A stretch of DNA of 27,426 nt from Conexivisphaera sp046536535 (GCA_046536535.1 JAWDMO010000010.1:1-27426), one strand, 5' to 3'; counted from the first letter of the stretch, positions 1 to 7,829 are shown. Notes: generated by a model not told the origin, from the sequence alone. A program made the numbers and translations.

Positions 1-1173
1 GCCGTGGATGAACACCGTCCCACCGTTCATGGCGTCCCCGAAGTCGTCCTGCACATCCCCATACACGTGTATCGAGCCTCCGGACATCACGTTAGCTGAT
101 GCATTGCCAACCACGCCCCAGATCCTTAGGACGCCGGATCCCATGCCGTTCCCCAGGTACCTGTGGCCGGCCGCGCCCACCACGCGGACCTCATCGCCCC
201 TCTCTAACATCGGCCTTATATGAGGCGCCAGATCCACGGCGCTGAATCCCGATGCGTCGATGTACGGCTCCGGGGGAACGCTGGGCATCCGCTTGTCGTA
301 AGAATAACGCCTCTTGAAATTGCCGCGGATCTCATCGCCCTCCACCACTATATATTCACCGCCCCTCAGGGCCCAGTATCTGGCATCTCCGAGTACGGAT
401 CTTATAGCGGCGGCCTCGCTAGCGACCATCAGGACGCCGTCGGAGATCCCGACGTAGATGGGCCTGAAGTGCTGCGCATCCACGAACGCCCCGAAGACGG
501 GGGTCGGGCCTCCCATCAGAAACGCGACGGCGTAGGGCCCGTCCAGCCTAGCCCACCTGAACTTATCGCCGTACATGAGCTCCCTTATAGCGCCGTCCAC
601 GCCCAGCCTGTCCGACAGCTCCTTCAGGAGGAACGCTATGGCCTCGCTGTCGTTCCCCGTGAAGCCCCTGTAGCCCATCCTGTACGCGAGTAGATTTACG
701 TTCGATCCATAGGAGCTCAGGTCTCCGTTGTGGACTATGGCCATGTCGCCGGCCGTGAAGGGATGAGAGTAATAGGGATACCTGCCGGGGCTGTTGGTTG
801 GATACCTCGTGTGTCCGAGCCATGCGGAGCTCGAGAGGGAGCTCAGGTCGTATATGGAATCTATGTCCCTGGGCCAGCCGACCGCCTTGTAGACGTCTAG
901 CCATCTGCTGTTGAGATACACTACTCCCTCTACGTTCGCCGGGGAGCCGAAGAATGTAAGGTCGTATAGATCGCCCGGGAGCCTGACGGATATGCCGTCC
1001 TCCGCTGGCCTCTCGGAGAACGCCTTGACCCTGGGGACCCCCACGGGTTTATAGAGCGCCACGCCTGAACCGTGGGGGGTCCCGCGCTCCTTCATCGCGT
1101 CGAGCCCCCTGAGCACGAGTTCCGCGGGGAGGTCCCGACCATCCATGTCGTACAGTCCCAGTATCCCGCACAT
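1..1173 (-). CDS. Class II glutamine amidotransferase fused to a GXGXG (glutamate-synthase-like) domain, 3' end missing
   Basis: The reading frame is open from the ATG at 1171-1173 to the window edge (391 codons, no stop). The protein begins Met-Cys-Gly-Ile, the N-terminal nucleophile Cys of Ntn-type amidotransferases. Other family motifs follow: GHTRYPT near residue 120 (glutamine binding), HNGDL near 148 (oxyanion Asn-Gly) and GNDSE near 173. After about residue 320 come glycine-rich repeats (for example GNGMGSGLRIWG and MSGGSIHVYGD) typical of the right-handed beta-helix GXGXG domain of glutamate synthase. Family knowledge: the amidotransferase releases ammonia from glutamine and an FMN-binding synthase domain uses it; many archaea and the GlxBCD/MgsABC systems encode these parts separately. 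Inference: amidotransferase subunit of a split glutamate synthase or N-methylglutamate-synthase-like enzyme, with the FMN subunit possibly encoded to the left. The true C-terminus is not visible. Confidence 0.85.
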   Translation of the reverse strand, partial: MCGILGLYDMDGRDLPAELVLRGLDAMKERGTPHGSGVALYKPVGVPRVKAFSERPAEDGISVRLPGDLYDLTFFGSPANVEGVVYLNSRWLDVYKAVGWPRDIDSIYDLSSLSSSAWLGHTRYPTNSPGRYPYYSHPFTAGDMAIVHNGDLSSYGSNVNLLAYRMGYRGFTGNDSEAIAFLLKELSDRLGVDGAIRELMYGDKFRWARLDGPYAVAFLMGGPTPVFGAFVDAQHFRPIYVGISDGVLMVASEAAAIRSVLGDARYWALRGGEYIVVEGDEIRGNFKRRYSYDKRMPSVPPEPYIDASGFSAVDLAPHIRPMLERGDEVRVVGAAGHRYLGNGMGSGVLRIWGVVGNASANVMSGGSIHVYGDVQDDFGDAMNGGTVFIHG

Positions 1174-1206
1174 TCGGCTACCTGACCGGGGGACCCGAGG
1201 ACCGTT

Positions 1207-1216
1207 TATTTATAAG
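1207..1216 (-). promoter_or_regulatory. TATA box of the amidotransferase gene
   Basis: On the minus strand CTTATAAATA lies about 38 nt before the ATG. That predicts a start site near 1185 and a 12-nt leader containing AGGT, a weak Shine-Dalgarno 6 nt before the ATG. This gene therefore probably has a short leader, unlike most others here. Confidence 0.6.
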
Positions 1217-1284
1217 AATTGTGGCTCATTATTCGGCAGTCAAGATGCAAAAATCGTGCATAACGTTATGATATTATCGATATA

Positions 1285-2103
1285 CTAGATATAAGTTACC
1301 GGAAGTCCCCGCGCCTCCGCCGCCGCGACGATGGCGCCCCTAGCTGCCGATCCGATGGACTTCCTCTCGACGACCACGCCGGAGATCCCGCCGTAGTTCC
1401 TGTCCATGGCCTGTGAAATCACGTAGGGATCCGGCGACTCGAGCGCGTATCTGGCGAGCAGGTGCCCGTAACAGATATCGCCGTCCAGAACCAGCCTAGT
1501 ATGCCTCTCCGGATAATGCGTCCCGCCGAACCCGGCGGCGGGACGACATTCGGGGAGCGGCGATGACAGCGTCCTAAGGACGGCGGTGGCCATTGCCTCC
1601 TGGGCCGCCGGATCCGACCATTCGACCTCGGTGCTTCCTATCTCGACGAACGTTATCGGTCTCCTCAGGCTGGTCGGCCCGTGATGCGTCGCCTCCAGCC
1701 CTATCCAGTACCGCGTCAGGATCGGGCGCGCCGCGGCCGCGTAGTTCCTGAGGAGGGCGCCCTCAAGCCTCGGATTGCTCCACGCGAGCTCCCGGGGCCG
1801 TCCGCCGAGTTCGGCGGCTCCGTGATTTCCGGTGGTATGCACCGTGAGGCTGGGCCGTCCGCTCTTAGAGCTGTGGCGGGATAGCACTAGATATGAGTCG
1901 ACATCGAGCGCGTCGTCCAAGAAGTCCATATGGATTGCGTCCTCATCGAATCCGGCCAGATATGCTCCGAGCTCAGCGGACACGTAGCAGTGCCTGGCCC
2001 GGGGACAGGATTTTTCGTACCAGCTGGACATTCCGAGGAGCCTGGATGCGGAACCGCTCCCGGCCGGATCCGCCGTCGAATAGACCACCGCGACCGCGGT
2101 CAT
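1285..2103 (-). CDS. dtdA: D-aminoacyl-tRNA deacylase (archaeal GEK1/DTD2 type)
   Basis: The 272-aa protein matches the archaeal/plant DtdA family (zinc-dependent hydrolysis of D-aminoacyl-tRNA, a translation proofreading step in the cytosol). Visible family motifs are SRHSS (75-79), HTTGN (89-93), EATHHGPT (137-144), EIGSTE (154-159) and GFGGTHYPERHT (191-202), followed by a Gly-His at 213-214. Length is normal for the family. The ATG overlaps the stop of the upstream FAD oxidoreductase gene by 4 nt, so the two are surely one operon with coupled translation. The pairing with a GlpA-like enzyme has no obvious metabolic logic. Identification is firm. Confidence 0.93.
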   Translation of the reverse strand: MTAVAVVYSTADPAGSGSASRLLGMSSWYEKSCPRARHCYVSAELGAYLAGFDEDAIHMDFLDDALDVDSYLVLSRHSSKSGRPSLTVHTTGNHGAAELGGRPRELAWSNPRLEGALLRNYAAAARPILTRYWIGLEATHHGPTSLRRPITFVEIGSTEVEWSDPAAQEAMATAVLRTLSSPLPECRPAAGFGGTHYPERHTRLVLDGDICYGHLLARYALESPDPYVISQAMDRNYGGISGVVVERKSIGSAARGAIVAAAEARGLPVTYI

Positions 2104-3209
2104 AGCGCGGCCTCCACGATGGGCCCCTCGCGCTCCACTACGATGTCGCGGGTGTTCCCCCTACCCAGCCCCAGCCATCCGGCCACCATGTCGGACGCCG
2201 CCTCCGCAGTCCTCCTTCCGCACGTCATGTTCGCGCTGTACGCGACGACCGCGCCGTGAATCTCCGCCACGAGGTCCGGAGGTGACGCCGAGATGCCCGC
2301 ATCGAACGTCAGCCTCCCCGTGGAGCTCCACCCGATCACGTCGTCCTTCGATATGTTCATGACCCTGGAGGCAGCCGCAATCAGCGATGACCTCTCCTCA
2401 TCCGATATGGCCCCGGGACGGCCCCCTGGAACTAACGTGGGGCCGACGAGCGTCATGCCGCGCGCTGGCGCGAAGAGGTCGCCGATCCCGGGCGCGCCAA
2501 GTACCTGGAGGACGGCGGGGACGTGCGTCTTGAGGACCGCGTGCGATCCCCTCGCCACCCCGAGCCCCCGCGCGTCGATGCCCAGCACGTCCCTCATGAA
2601 TACCGGTATGCCGTGGCCGGCGGCGATTATCAGGGCTCCTCTGAGCACGCGCTCAGATGACCTCCTCCTCACCGACAGCTCCCACTCGTGATCCCCGAGG
2701 TACCTCGCGGAGGTCACCCTCGAGCTGTTCGAGTACTCGACGCCCTCGGCCACGGCACGCCAGATCAGGTGCGCCGTGAACTCCTGGAGGTCTATCACGG
2801 CGTCCGATGTCTCAAACGCGGAGCGCAGAATCCCCGGGCGGATTGAATCGATTACCGGGGGCTCGACCGGCCTCGCGTAGATCCCCAGCTCCTTTGTTGA
2901 TGATTCGAATTTATGTATATAATCTTCCTGCGTCCAGTCAGCCACCAAGAAGTATCCGCGGTCGGAGATTATGAAGTCCCGGGCGATCCTAAGCATCAAC
3001 GGATTCTCGTCCCGACAGACTGCGGCCGCCATCGGAGCTGTCACCGCGAACCGCGCCCCTCCGTGGATCACGCCTGCTATAGACGCCGTGGCGCCGCGGG
3101 GCGATCCCCCCTCCTCCACGAGCACCACGTCCGCGCCGCGGAGGGCCATGTCCAGCGCCGCGAAAGATCCCGTTATGCCGGCGCCCACGACGATCACGCG
3201 ATCGGGCAT
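2100..3209 (-). CDS. FAD-dependent oxidoreductase, glycerol-3-phosphate dehydrogenase (GlpA)-like
   Basis: The 369-aa protein opens with a Rossmann FAD-binding motif (VVGAGITGSFAALDMALRG, residues 7-25) ending in an acidic residue at the second strand. The next block, with ATASIAGVIHGGARFAV, aligns well with the RGATGRNHGLLHSGARYAV region of bacterial GlpA from memory, which is why I prefer GlpA over other DAO-family amine oxidases. Expected reaction: oxidation of sn-glycerol 3-phosphate to dihydroxyacetone phosphate with FAD. It lacks the C-terminal BFD-like [2Fe-2S] domain of E. coli GlpA, and no GlpB/GlpC partner is visible. It leads an operon with dtdA. The substrate is inferred only; another 2-hydroxyacid or amino acid is possible. 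Confidence 0.8.
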   Translation of the reverse strand: MPDRVIVVGAGITGSFAALDMALRGADVVLVEEGGSPRGATASIAGVIHGGARFAVTAPMAAAVCRDENPLMLRIARDFIISDRGYFLVADWTQEDYIHKFESSTKELGIYARPVEPPVIDSIRPGILRSAFETSDAVIDLQEFTAHLIWRAVAEGVEYSNSSRVTSARYLGDHEWELSVRRRSSERVLRGALIIAAGHGIPVFMRDVLGIDARGLGVARGSHAVLKTHVPAVLQVLGAPGIGDLFAPARGMTLVGPTLVPGGRPGAISDEERSSLIAAASRVMNISKDDVIGWSSTGRLTFDAGISASPPDLVAEIHGAVVAYSANMTCGRRTAEAASDMVAGWLGLGRGNTRDIVVEREGPIVEAAL

Positions 3210-3232
3210 CGATGACCCGGGATATCCAGCCG

Positions 3233-3240
3233 CATATACG
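3233..3240 (-). promoter_or_regulatory. TATA box of the GlpA-like/dtdA operon
   Basis: Minus-strand CGTATATG is centred about 27 nt before the ATG at 3209, the spacing expected for a leaderless archaeal transcript. Confidence 0.45.
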
Positions 3241-3249
3241 GATTACTAG

Positions 3250-3490
3250 CAAAAAAGCCCCGGCCTTTCGGGGAGGAGATGGACTGTTAACTGAACAAGC
3301 CGTGAACTGCCCGCCCTCAACTTTGATCCGGAACTCATGCGGGCAATTCCGGCTTGAGGAAGCATCAGGTGAGGGAGGTCAGCGCCGCCCGAGGGGTGCA
3401 GCGGGTCGGTGCTATTCGCCATTAAGGCTTCAGGAGGAAGGAATCCAGAAGCCCACGCCCGAAGGCGTGGAAAGTTCGACATGATCTCCT
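3250..3490 (+). mobile_element. Degenerate IS200/IS605-like right-end remnant (tnpB 3' tail / omegaRNA-like region)
   Basis: No intact gene lies here. A plus-strand frame stays open to a TGA at 3482-3484 and has the low-complexity look of a TnpB C-terminal tail. Two nested stems are present: CCTCAA (3315-3320) with TTGAGG (3354-3359), enclosing CCGGAA (3328-3333) with TTCCGG (3347-3352). Near the end is a perfect 7-bp hairpin, CCACGCC (3453-3459) and GGCGTGG (3464-3470), with a CGAA loop, preceded by GGAATCCAGAAG. This resembles the conserved terminal hairpin of IS200/IS605 elements. No tnpA, no tnpB catalytic region and no left end are seen, so it is at most a relic. Assignment is by pattern memory. 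Confidence 0.45.
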
Positions 3491-3505
3491 CAGCGGACTT
3501 TGCAC

Positions 3506-4441
3506 TCACTCCCATCTCGCCCTTATCTCCATCCTCATGAACACTATGAACGTGAGTATCGAGAACACGGAGAGCGCCGCCACGAGTGCGGATATGTCGG
3601 GGAGGGCGAGCGTCAGGCTCTCGGAGACCCCGAGCTCCATCGCCGGCAGCCCCTGACTGTAGACGTAGACCGGGGATAACGTCAATACCTGCGGGCTTAG
3701 GATAGCGGCTGAGACTTCCGAGTATACGTAGACCGGACTTATCCTGGCTATATCGATGGCCGTATTTATGTATGCGATCTCCTGGCCCGTGGTTGGAGGA
3801 GGAAATGACGGCAGGGGCGATATGACGTCGGCGAGGGCGGCCGCGAATGCCCCTATGAAGAACGTCATGAATATCCAGAGCGCCAGGGATACAAGGGCCG
3901 AGGTGGCCGCCCTTCTGAAGAGCGTGGAGAATAGCAGCGCCGCGGAGAACCAGACGGACGAATATATTACGGTCACCACGGTGAAGTACGCGAACCTGAG
4001 GACGTCCGCGGACGACGGACCCCATCCCATGAGGATCATGCCCACGCCGAAGTTCACAGCGTTCACCACACCGATCACCAGCGATATCACGGCCACGCCG
4101 GCGGCAAGCTTCCCTATCACCACCCCGTCCCTGTGAACCGGGTTCGAGAGGAGCCTGACCATGCTCCCGGACGATAGCTCCCTGTTCATCGAGTCGAAAC
4201 CGATCGCGATGCCAAGTATTGGCGCCAGGACGCTGAGGAAGTATGAGTAACTGTAGAACTGACTGCCAGTGCCCGTGAAGAGCTGTAGGAACTGGGCCGT
4301 GGTCTGGCCGGAGATTGACTGGGCCGCGGTCAGCACCGCGCCGACGCCGGATAGGAACACCATCAGGAACACCAGGATGAACCTCCTGCTCGTGAGGAGC
4401 TCCGAGAGCTCCTTCTCAAATATGGTGACGCTCCCCCTCAA
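3506..4441 (-). CDS. ABC-2 type transporter permease
   Basis: The 311-aa protein has about six hydrophobic segments (roughly residues 20-42, 66-84, 108-138, 152-172, 178-204 and 280-302), consistent with an ABC-2 permease. The start is a TTG at 4439-4441 that overlaps the TGA of the ATPase gene (TTGA, 4 nt); no other in-frame start precedes the first membrane segment, so a coupled TTG start is the best reading. A long loop before the last membrane segment contains the heptapeptide SPVYVYS twice (235-241 and 256-262). With the ATPase and the secreted NEW3-like protein it forms a three-gene export or envelope module. Substrate unknown. Confidence 0.85.
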   Translation of the reverse strand: MRGSVTIFEKELSELLTSRRFILVFLMVFLSGVGAVLTAAQSISGQTTAQFLQLFTGTGSQFYSYSYFLSVLAPILGIAIGFDSMNRELSSGSMVRLLSNPVHRDGVVIGKLAAGVAVISLVIGVVNAVNFGVGMILMGWGPSSADVLRFAYFTVVTVIYSSVWFSAALLFSTLFRRAATSALVSLALWIFMTFFIGAFAAALADVISPLPSFPPPTTGQEIAYINTAIDIARISPVYVYSEVSAAILSPQVLTLSPVYVYSQGLPAMELGVSESLTLALPDISALVAALSVFSILTFIVFMRMEIRARWE

Positions 4442-5346
4442 GATCCCGCCCCCAGGAGGCTCCTGTAGACCTCCGCGAGGCCGGCCCTCCTCAGGCGTAC
4501 CTCCACCGGGACAGCGCCGGATCTCAGCGCGGCGTCCACGGCCCTCCTCCTGACGTCCCCCTCCGCCTCCACGGTCACTCTCCTGCCGTCGACGGCGACC
4601 TTTCCGACGGGGAGCAGCGATCTCACGGCCGCATCGATATCCCCGTCTAGCTCCATCTCAACGTAATATTTACGGCCCACCAGCTGATCCAGCGTCCCCT
4701 GCGCAATCACCCTCCCCTCATTCATGACCGCCACGCGATCGCAGATCCACTCGACTTGGTGGAGCAGATGGCTGCTCATGAGGACGGCGAGCCCCTCCTC
4801 ACTCGCGAGGGATCTGACGAGCCTTAGGACATCGTCGGAACCCCCGGGATCAAGTCCGGCCGTGGGCTCGTCCAGGAGGAGCACCGATGGCGATTTCAGC
4901 AGCGCATCCGCTATCCCGAGCCTCTGCTTCATGCCCTTCGAGAACTTGCCCACCTCGACATCTGCCCACCCGGAGAGCCCCACCCTTGAAATTGCCTCGT
5001 CGATCCTGGACTCATCCTTCACCTCGTTCAACCTCGCGGTTATCCACAGGTTATTCCACGCGGTCATCCCATCGTAGAACCCGGGATTATCGGGCACGAG
5101 CCCCGCCCTGGCCCTCACCTTTACGGGGTCCCTCCTCACGCTGTATCCATCAATGAGGACGTCGCCCTCCGTGGGGGGCACGAGCCCCACCATCATGGAT
5201 ATGGTCGTCGTCTTCCCGGCGCCGTTCGGCCCCAGGAGCCCCAGTATCTCGCCCCTTCCGACCTCAAGGTCGACGCCCTTCACCGCCGCGAAGTCGCCGT
5301 AGACCTTCCTGAGCCCGATCGCGCGCAGTGCGGGCCCCGAGCTCAC
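4438..5346 (-). CDS. ABC transporter ATP-binding protein (ABC-2 exporter type)
   Basis: The start is set at the GTG at 5344-5346, overlapping the TGA of the upstream gene as GTGA; the frame is open further upstream but that part is antisense-frame shadow of the NEW3-like gene. The 302-aa product has Walker A GPNGAGKTT (39-47), signature FSKGMKQ (135-141), Walker B VLLLDEP (155-161) and the switch His in SSHLL (193). Where the Q-loop Gln is expected it reads VPDNPG (about 84-89), so the Gln is replaced by Asp or Asn. A regulatory-like C-terminal region of about 80 residues follows. It energises the permease encoded immediately downstream. Confidence 0.9.
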   Translation of the reverse strand: MSSGPALRAIGLRKVYGDFAAVKGVDLEVGRGEILGLLGPNGAGKTTTISMMVGLVPPTEGDVLIDGYSVRRDPVKVRARAGLVPDNPGFYDGMTAWNNLWITARLNEVKDESRIDEAISRVGLSGWADVEVGKFSKGMKQRLGIADALLKSPSVLLLDEPTAGLDPGGSDDVLRLVRSLASEEGLAVLMSSHLLHQVEWICDRVAVMNEGRVIAQGTLDQLVGRKYYVEMELDGDIDAAVRSLLPVGKVAVDGRRVTVEAEGDVRRRAVDAALRSGAVPVEVRLRRAGLAEVYRSLLGAGS

Positions 5347-6515
5347 GGCCTGCCGAACCTCCAGAACACGGCTATCAGCGCGGCTATGGCGACCACTATC
5401 ACGGCTATGCCGACCACTCCCCAGTAGGTCTGCTTGGTCACGGTGACCAGGAAGTTGAGGGATTGTGAGCTCGCCTGCTGCGAGTACGCGCTGACCGTGA
5501 GCGAGTACACGCCGGGTATAGCGTTGGGCGGCGGAGTGACGGACATCGTCACTGTCGCATTCTGGCCCGGCTGGAGCACCTGTATGGTGGCGGGATTCAG
5601 CTCGATCGTCCAGTCGCTCGATGGCTGAACCGCCGTGAGGGTGAGGTCGGTCAGGGGTTCCGTGCCGGTGTTCGACACAAGTATTGTTGCAGTGGACGTG
5701 TGGCCGGCCCCCGCGCTGATGCTCAGGAGCCCGCCGGGCGTCGATAGCCCGTAGCTGTAGGTCCCGGTCACCGTCGCGCTGAGCGGAATGGAGACGCGAT
5801 ACCCGGACGCCGTCACCGTGAGCGTCAGGTTGTAAATTCCGGGCTGCGCGCTCGATGGAACGTAGACCTCGGCGACGAGCCCGGGGTTCTCCGAGTATGC
5901 ATTCATCGATATCCCCGATATCACGGTGGTGCTGTACTGGCTCGGGAGGAACGTGTACGCCCATCCGGGGGGCGCGCTCATACTGAACGTGGCCACTGAT
6001 GTCTCCCCCAGGTTGTTGTCCACCTCGAACATATAGCTGAGCGTGGATCCCGGGGAGGCGGTGAGGCTCGGGTAGGAGACGCTGACGGCGATCGGCTGGG
6101 AGCTCGTGGGGGCCGGTGTCACTTCCACGTAGAACGTGAGCTCGTTGGACTCAACCTGGCCGCTCCACGCGGTCACATTGACCTCATATGTCCCAGGGGT
6201 GGCGCCGGACGGCACGTATATCCCGAGCTGGACGGATCTCGTGGCGCCGGCGGGCGCGTAGACCGCTGTAACATTATATCCGTTATACGATGTGACGGCG
6301 GTCCACCCGGGAGGGGCGGAAGTCGATATCGAGATGCTGGCCGGCTCCGCCATCGAATTAGTTATGTTCAAAGATGTATAAATTGGTTGGCCCGCCTGGA
6401 CCGAGACCCCGGTGAAATACGTGCTGATCGATATCCCGCCGGTCGACTGCGCCGCCGCGGGATACGACGCCACCGCCAGGAGTATGATCAGGGATGCCAG
6501 GAGCGCCCCGCGCAT
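5343..6515 (-). CDS. Secreted, membrane-anchored NEW3/CARDB-like beta-sandwich protein
   Basis: The 390-aa protein begins with a Sec-type signal (MRGALLASLIILLAVASYPA, cleavage or anchor near Ala-Gln 22-23). About three Ig-like repeats follow, each with a PGxY motif (PGTYEVNVT, PGIYNLTLT, PGVYSLTVS), typical of the NPCBM-associated NEW3 domain. One C-terminal membrane helix (about 364-384) precedes a short basic tail. Ser/Thr/Asn-rich composition suggests an extracytoplasmic, possibly glycosylated protein. It is the first gene of a coupled cluster with an ABC ATPase and permease. Inference: surface component of an export or envelope-maintenance system; it is not a classical substrate-binding protein. 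Confidence 0.8.
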   Translation of the reverse strand: MRGALLASLIILLAVASYPAAAQSTGGISISTYFTGVSVQAGQPIYTSLNITNSMAEPASISISTSAPPGWTAVTSYNGYNVTAVYAPAGATRSVQLGIYVPSGATPGTYEVNVTAWSGQVESNELTFYVEVTPAPTSSQPIAVSVSYPSLTASPGSTLSYMFEVDNNLGETSVATFSMSAPPGWAYTFLPSQYSTTVISGISMNAYSENPGLVAEVYVPSSAQPGIYNLTLTVTASGYRVSIPLSATVTGTYSYGLSTPGGLLSISAGAGHTSTATILVSNTGTEPLTDLTLTAVQPSSDWTIELNPATIQVLQPGQNATVTMSVTPPPNAIPGVYSLTVSAYSQQASSQSLNFLVTVTKQTYWGVVGIAVIVVAIAALIAVFWRFGRP

Positions 6516-6542
6516 GGGGTCGCGCTGGACCGGTGCTTACTC

Positions 6543-6552
6543 AAAAATTTTT
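6543..6552 (-). promoter_or_regulatory. Possible TATA element for the NEW3-ABC operon
   Basis: AAAAATTTTT is centred about 32 nt before the ATG at 6515, in the 45-nt gap after the cdvB-like gene. A separate promoter here would allow ABC expression independent of cdvB. Confidence 0.35.
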
Positions 6553-6560
6553 CTGATTTG

Positions 6561-7097
6561 TCACTGGGGCTGGGGCTCCGGCAGCGGCTCCGACTGCCTG
6601 CGCCTGAGGTCAACCACCGCGGTGGCCTCCTCGATTATCCTCTCGGATTCCTCGTTGCTCGGTATGTATATCTCGGAGAACGTCTGCTGAGTGGAGCTCA
6701 GGACATCATCTATCCCCGACATAGCCCTGTCGAGGTCCGGATTGATGCCCTTTATCTGCCTGCTCAGGCTTGATACGACTGTCCTGGCGCCCGATATTGC
6801 GGCTATTGCATCGCCCAAGCTCACGGAGCCGTCGAGCTTGAGGGATACAGCATCGAGGGTCGCGGAAGCCGCCCTTACTGTATCCCGCAGCTTCTTGAGC
6901 TCCGAGAGCTCCACGGAGTACCTCTCGGCGCGGAGGCCCTGACCCGACTTCTCGAGCGAGATCACCCTCTCGAACATCGCCCTCTCGCGGCGATCGACCT
7001 CCGAAGAGATCTTGGACAGCCTCTGCAGCTGCGCATCTACGCGTTCCCTGGCCCATTTGAGCTGCCCCCTGATATCCTTCGGGATACTCTCGGACAT
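6561..7097 (-). CDS. ESCRT-III-like cell division protein (CdvB paralogue)
   Basis: The 178-aa protein is almost entirely helical. A basic amphipathic N-terminal helix (about 8-45) has the ESCRT-III pattern with a Arg-Glu-Arg-Ala-Met-Phe-Glu turn, then a second long helix (about 55-90) and shorter C-terminal helices ending near GINPDLDRAMSGIDDVLSS (about 118-136). This matches archaeal CdvB/Snf7 proteins, which polymerise on membranes during cytokinesis and vesicle release. The winged-helix domain of the main CdvB is missing; the acidic, proline-rich tail (PLPEPQ) could be a MIM-type contact for the CdvC ATPase. Probably a CdvB1/B2-type paralogue. No cdvA or cdvC is in the window. It lies 45 nt upstream of the NEW3-ABC genes. 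No convincing TATA box was found. Confidence 0.75.
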   Translation of the reverse strand: MSESIPKDIRGQLKWARERVDAQLQRLSKISSEVDRRERAMFERVISLEKSGQGLRAERYSVELSELKKLRDTVRAASATLDAVSLKLDGSVSLGDAIAAISGARTVVSSLSRQIKGINPDLDRAMSGIDDVLSSTQQTFSEIYIPSNEESERIIEEATAVVDLRRRQSEPLPEPQPQ

Positions 7098-7206
7098 TCG
7101 ATCGATTACAGGGGGTTATGGGAATTAGCCGGACTTGTCCAGCCGGGGAGATCCACGTATCAAGTTGACTGGCATGGGGCTGTATTTTCGGGACATGGAT
7201 TTCCGG

Positions 7207-7698
7207 TCAGCCGCCGGGGGTTCCGTGCCACATGGCGTACTTCCACGTCATCTCCCATATCTCGTCCTCGGTCAGCGTCTCGCTACTGACTATCGCGTCG
7301 CGGATCGCGATCAGGAGACGATGGTGGCGCTCCTCATCTTCAGCGATCGATTTAGCCACGAGCTTCACGCACTCGCGCGATGCCGATGAGCGCAGGGCGT
7401 TCGCGCTCCTCAGCATCTCATCCTCAACCCTTATGTGTTCGTTGATCTCGCGCGACACGCGATTCATCTGTGCCTCATCCATCAGTGGACCCTCACCCTC
7501 CAGAAGTTCGACGATCGTATCGTACAGCATCGAATGTTTTACGGAGTCCTGGGCGACGGCTAACATGATCGCCTTGACCGCGGGATTCTTCACGCCCTCC
7601 ACGGATTTCCTGAGCCTTTCGGCGTACTCCAGCTCCAGTTTGGACATGCGCCGGGCCAGCTCCTTTGTATCCTCCACGTCTAAGCCGATCCGATCCAT
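7207..7698 (-). CDS. Ferritin-like superfamily (rubrerythrin-like) protein
   Basis: The 163-aa protein is predicted to be a four-helix bundle. Helix-borne metal-ligand-like motifs are ELEYAERL (about 20-27), DSVKH (about 51-55), NEHIRVEDEM (about 86-95) and EDEERHH (about 119-125). This is the ExxH-type pattern of ferritin-like di-iron proteins, although the second helix has Asp rather than Glu in its DxxxH motif, so di-iron binding is plausible but not certain. No rubredoxin domain is present. It is transcribed alone, with about 110 nt to cdvB and 160 nt of divergent intergenic region to the metallophosphoesterase gene. Function is unknown; iron or redox handling is a guess. Confidence 0.6.
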   Translation of the reverse strand: MDRIGLDVEDTKELARRMSKLELEYAERLRKSVEGVKNPAVKAIMLAVAQDSVKHSMLYDTIVELLEGEGPLMDEAQMNRVSREINEHIRVEDEMLRSANALRSSASRECVKLVAKSIAEDEERHHRLLIAIRDAIVSSETLTEDEIWEMTWKYAMWHGTPGG

Positions 7699-7829
7699 CG
7701 CTCAAAAACTTTGCGCATTGACCGACGCCTTATGAGCATCGTCCACCCGATCGACGCGAACGCAACGCGATAGCGGTCAGGAGGCCTCGGCGCGTCGGCG
7801 GCGGGGTAGCCCACGGGTTTCGGACAACA

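Noticed and set aside
2060..3252. Plus-strand and alternate-frame ORFs within the GlpA-like and dtdA genes
   Set aside because: Shadows in other frames; the minus-strand genes overlap neatly and have clear motifs.
5347..5964. N-terminal extension of the ABC ATPase frame to 5964
   Set aside because: It overlaps the NEW3-like gene entirely, is His/Arg-rich nonsense, and the GTGA overlap at 5343-5346 gives a normal ATPase length.
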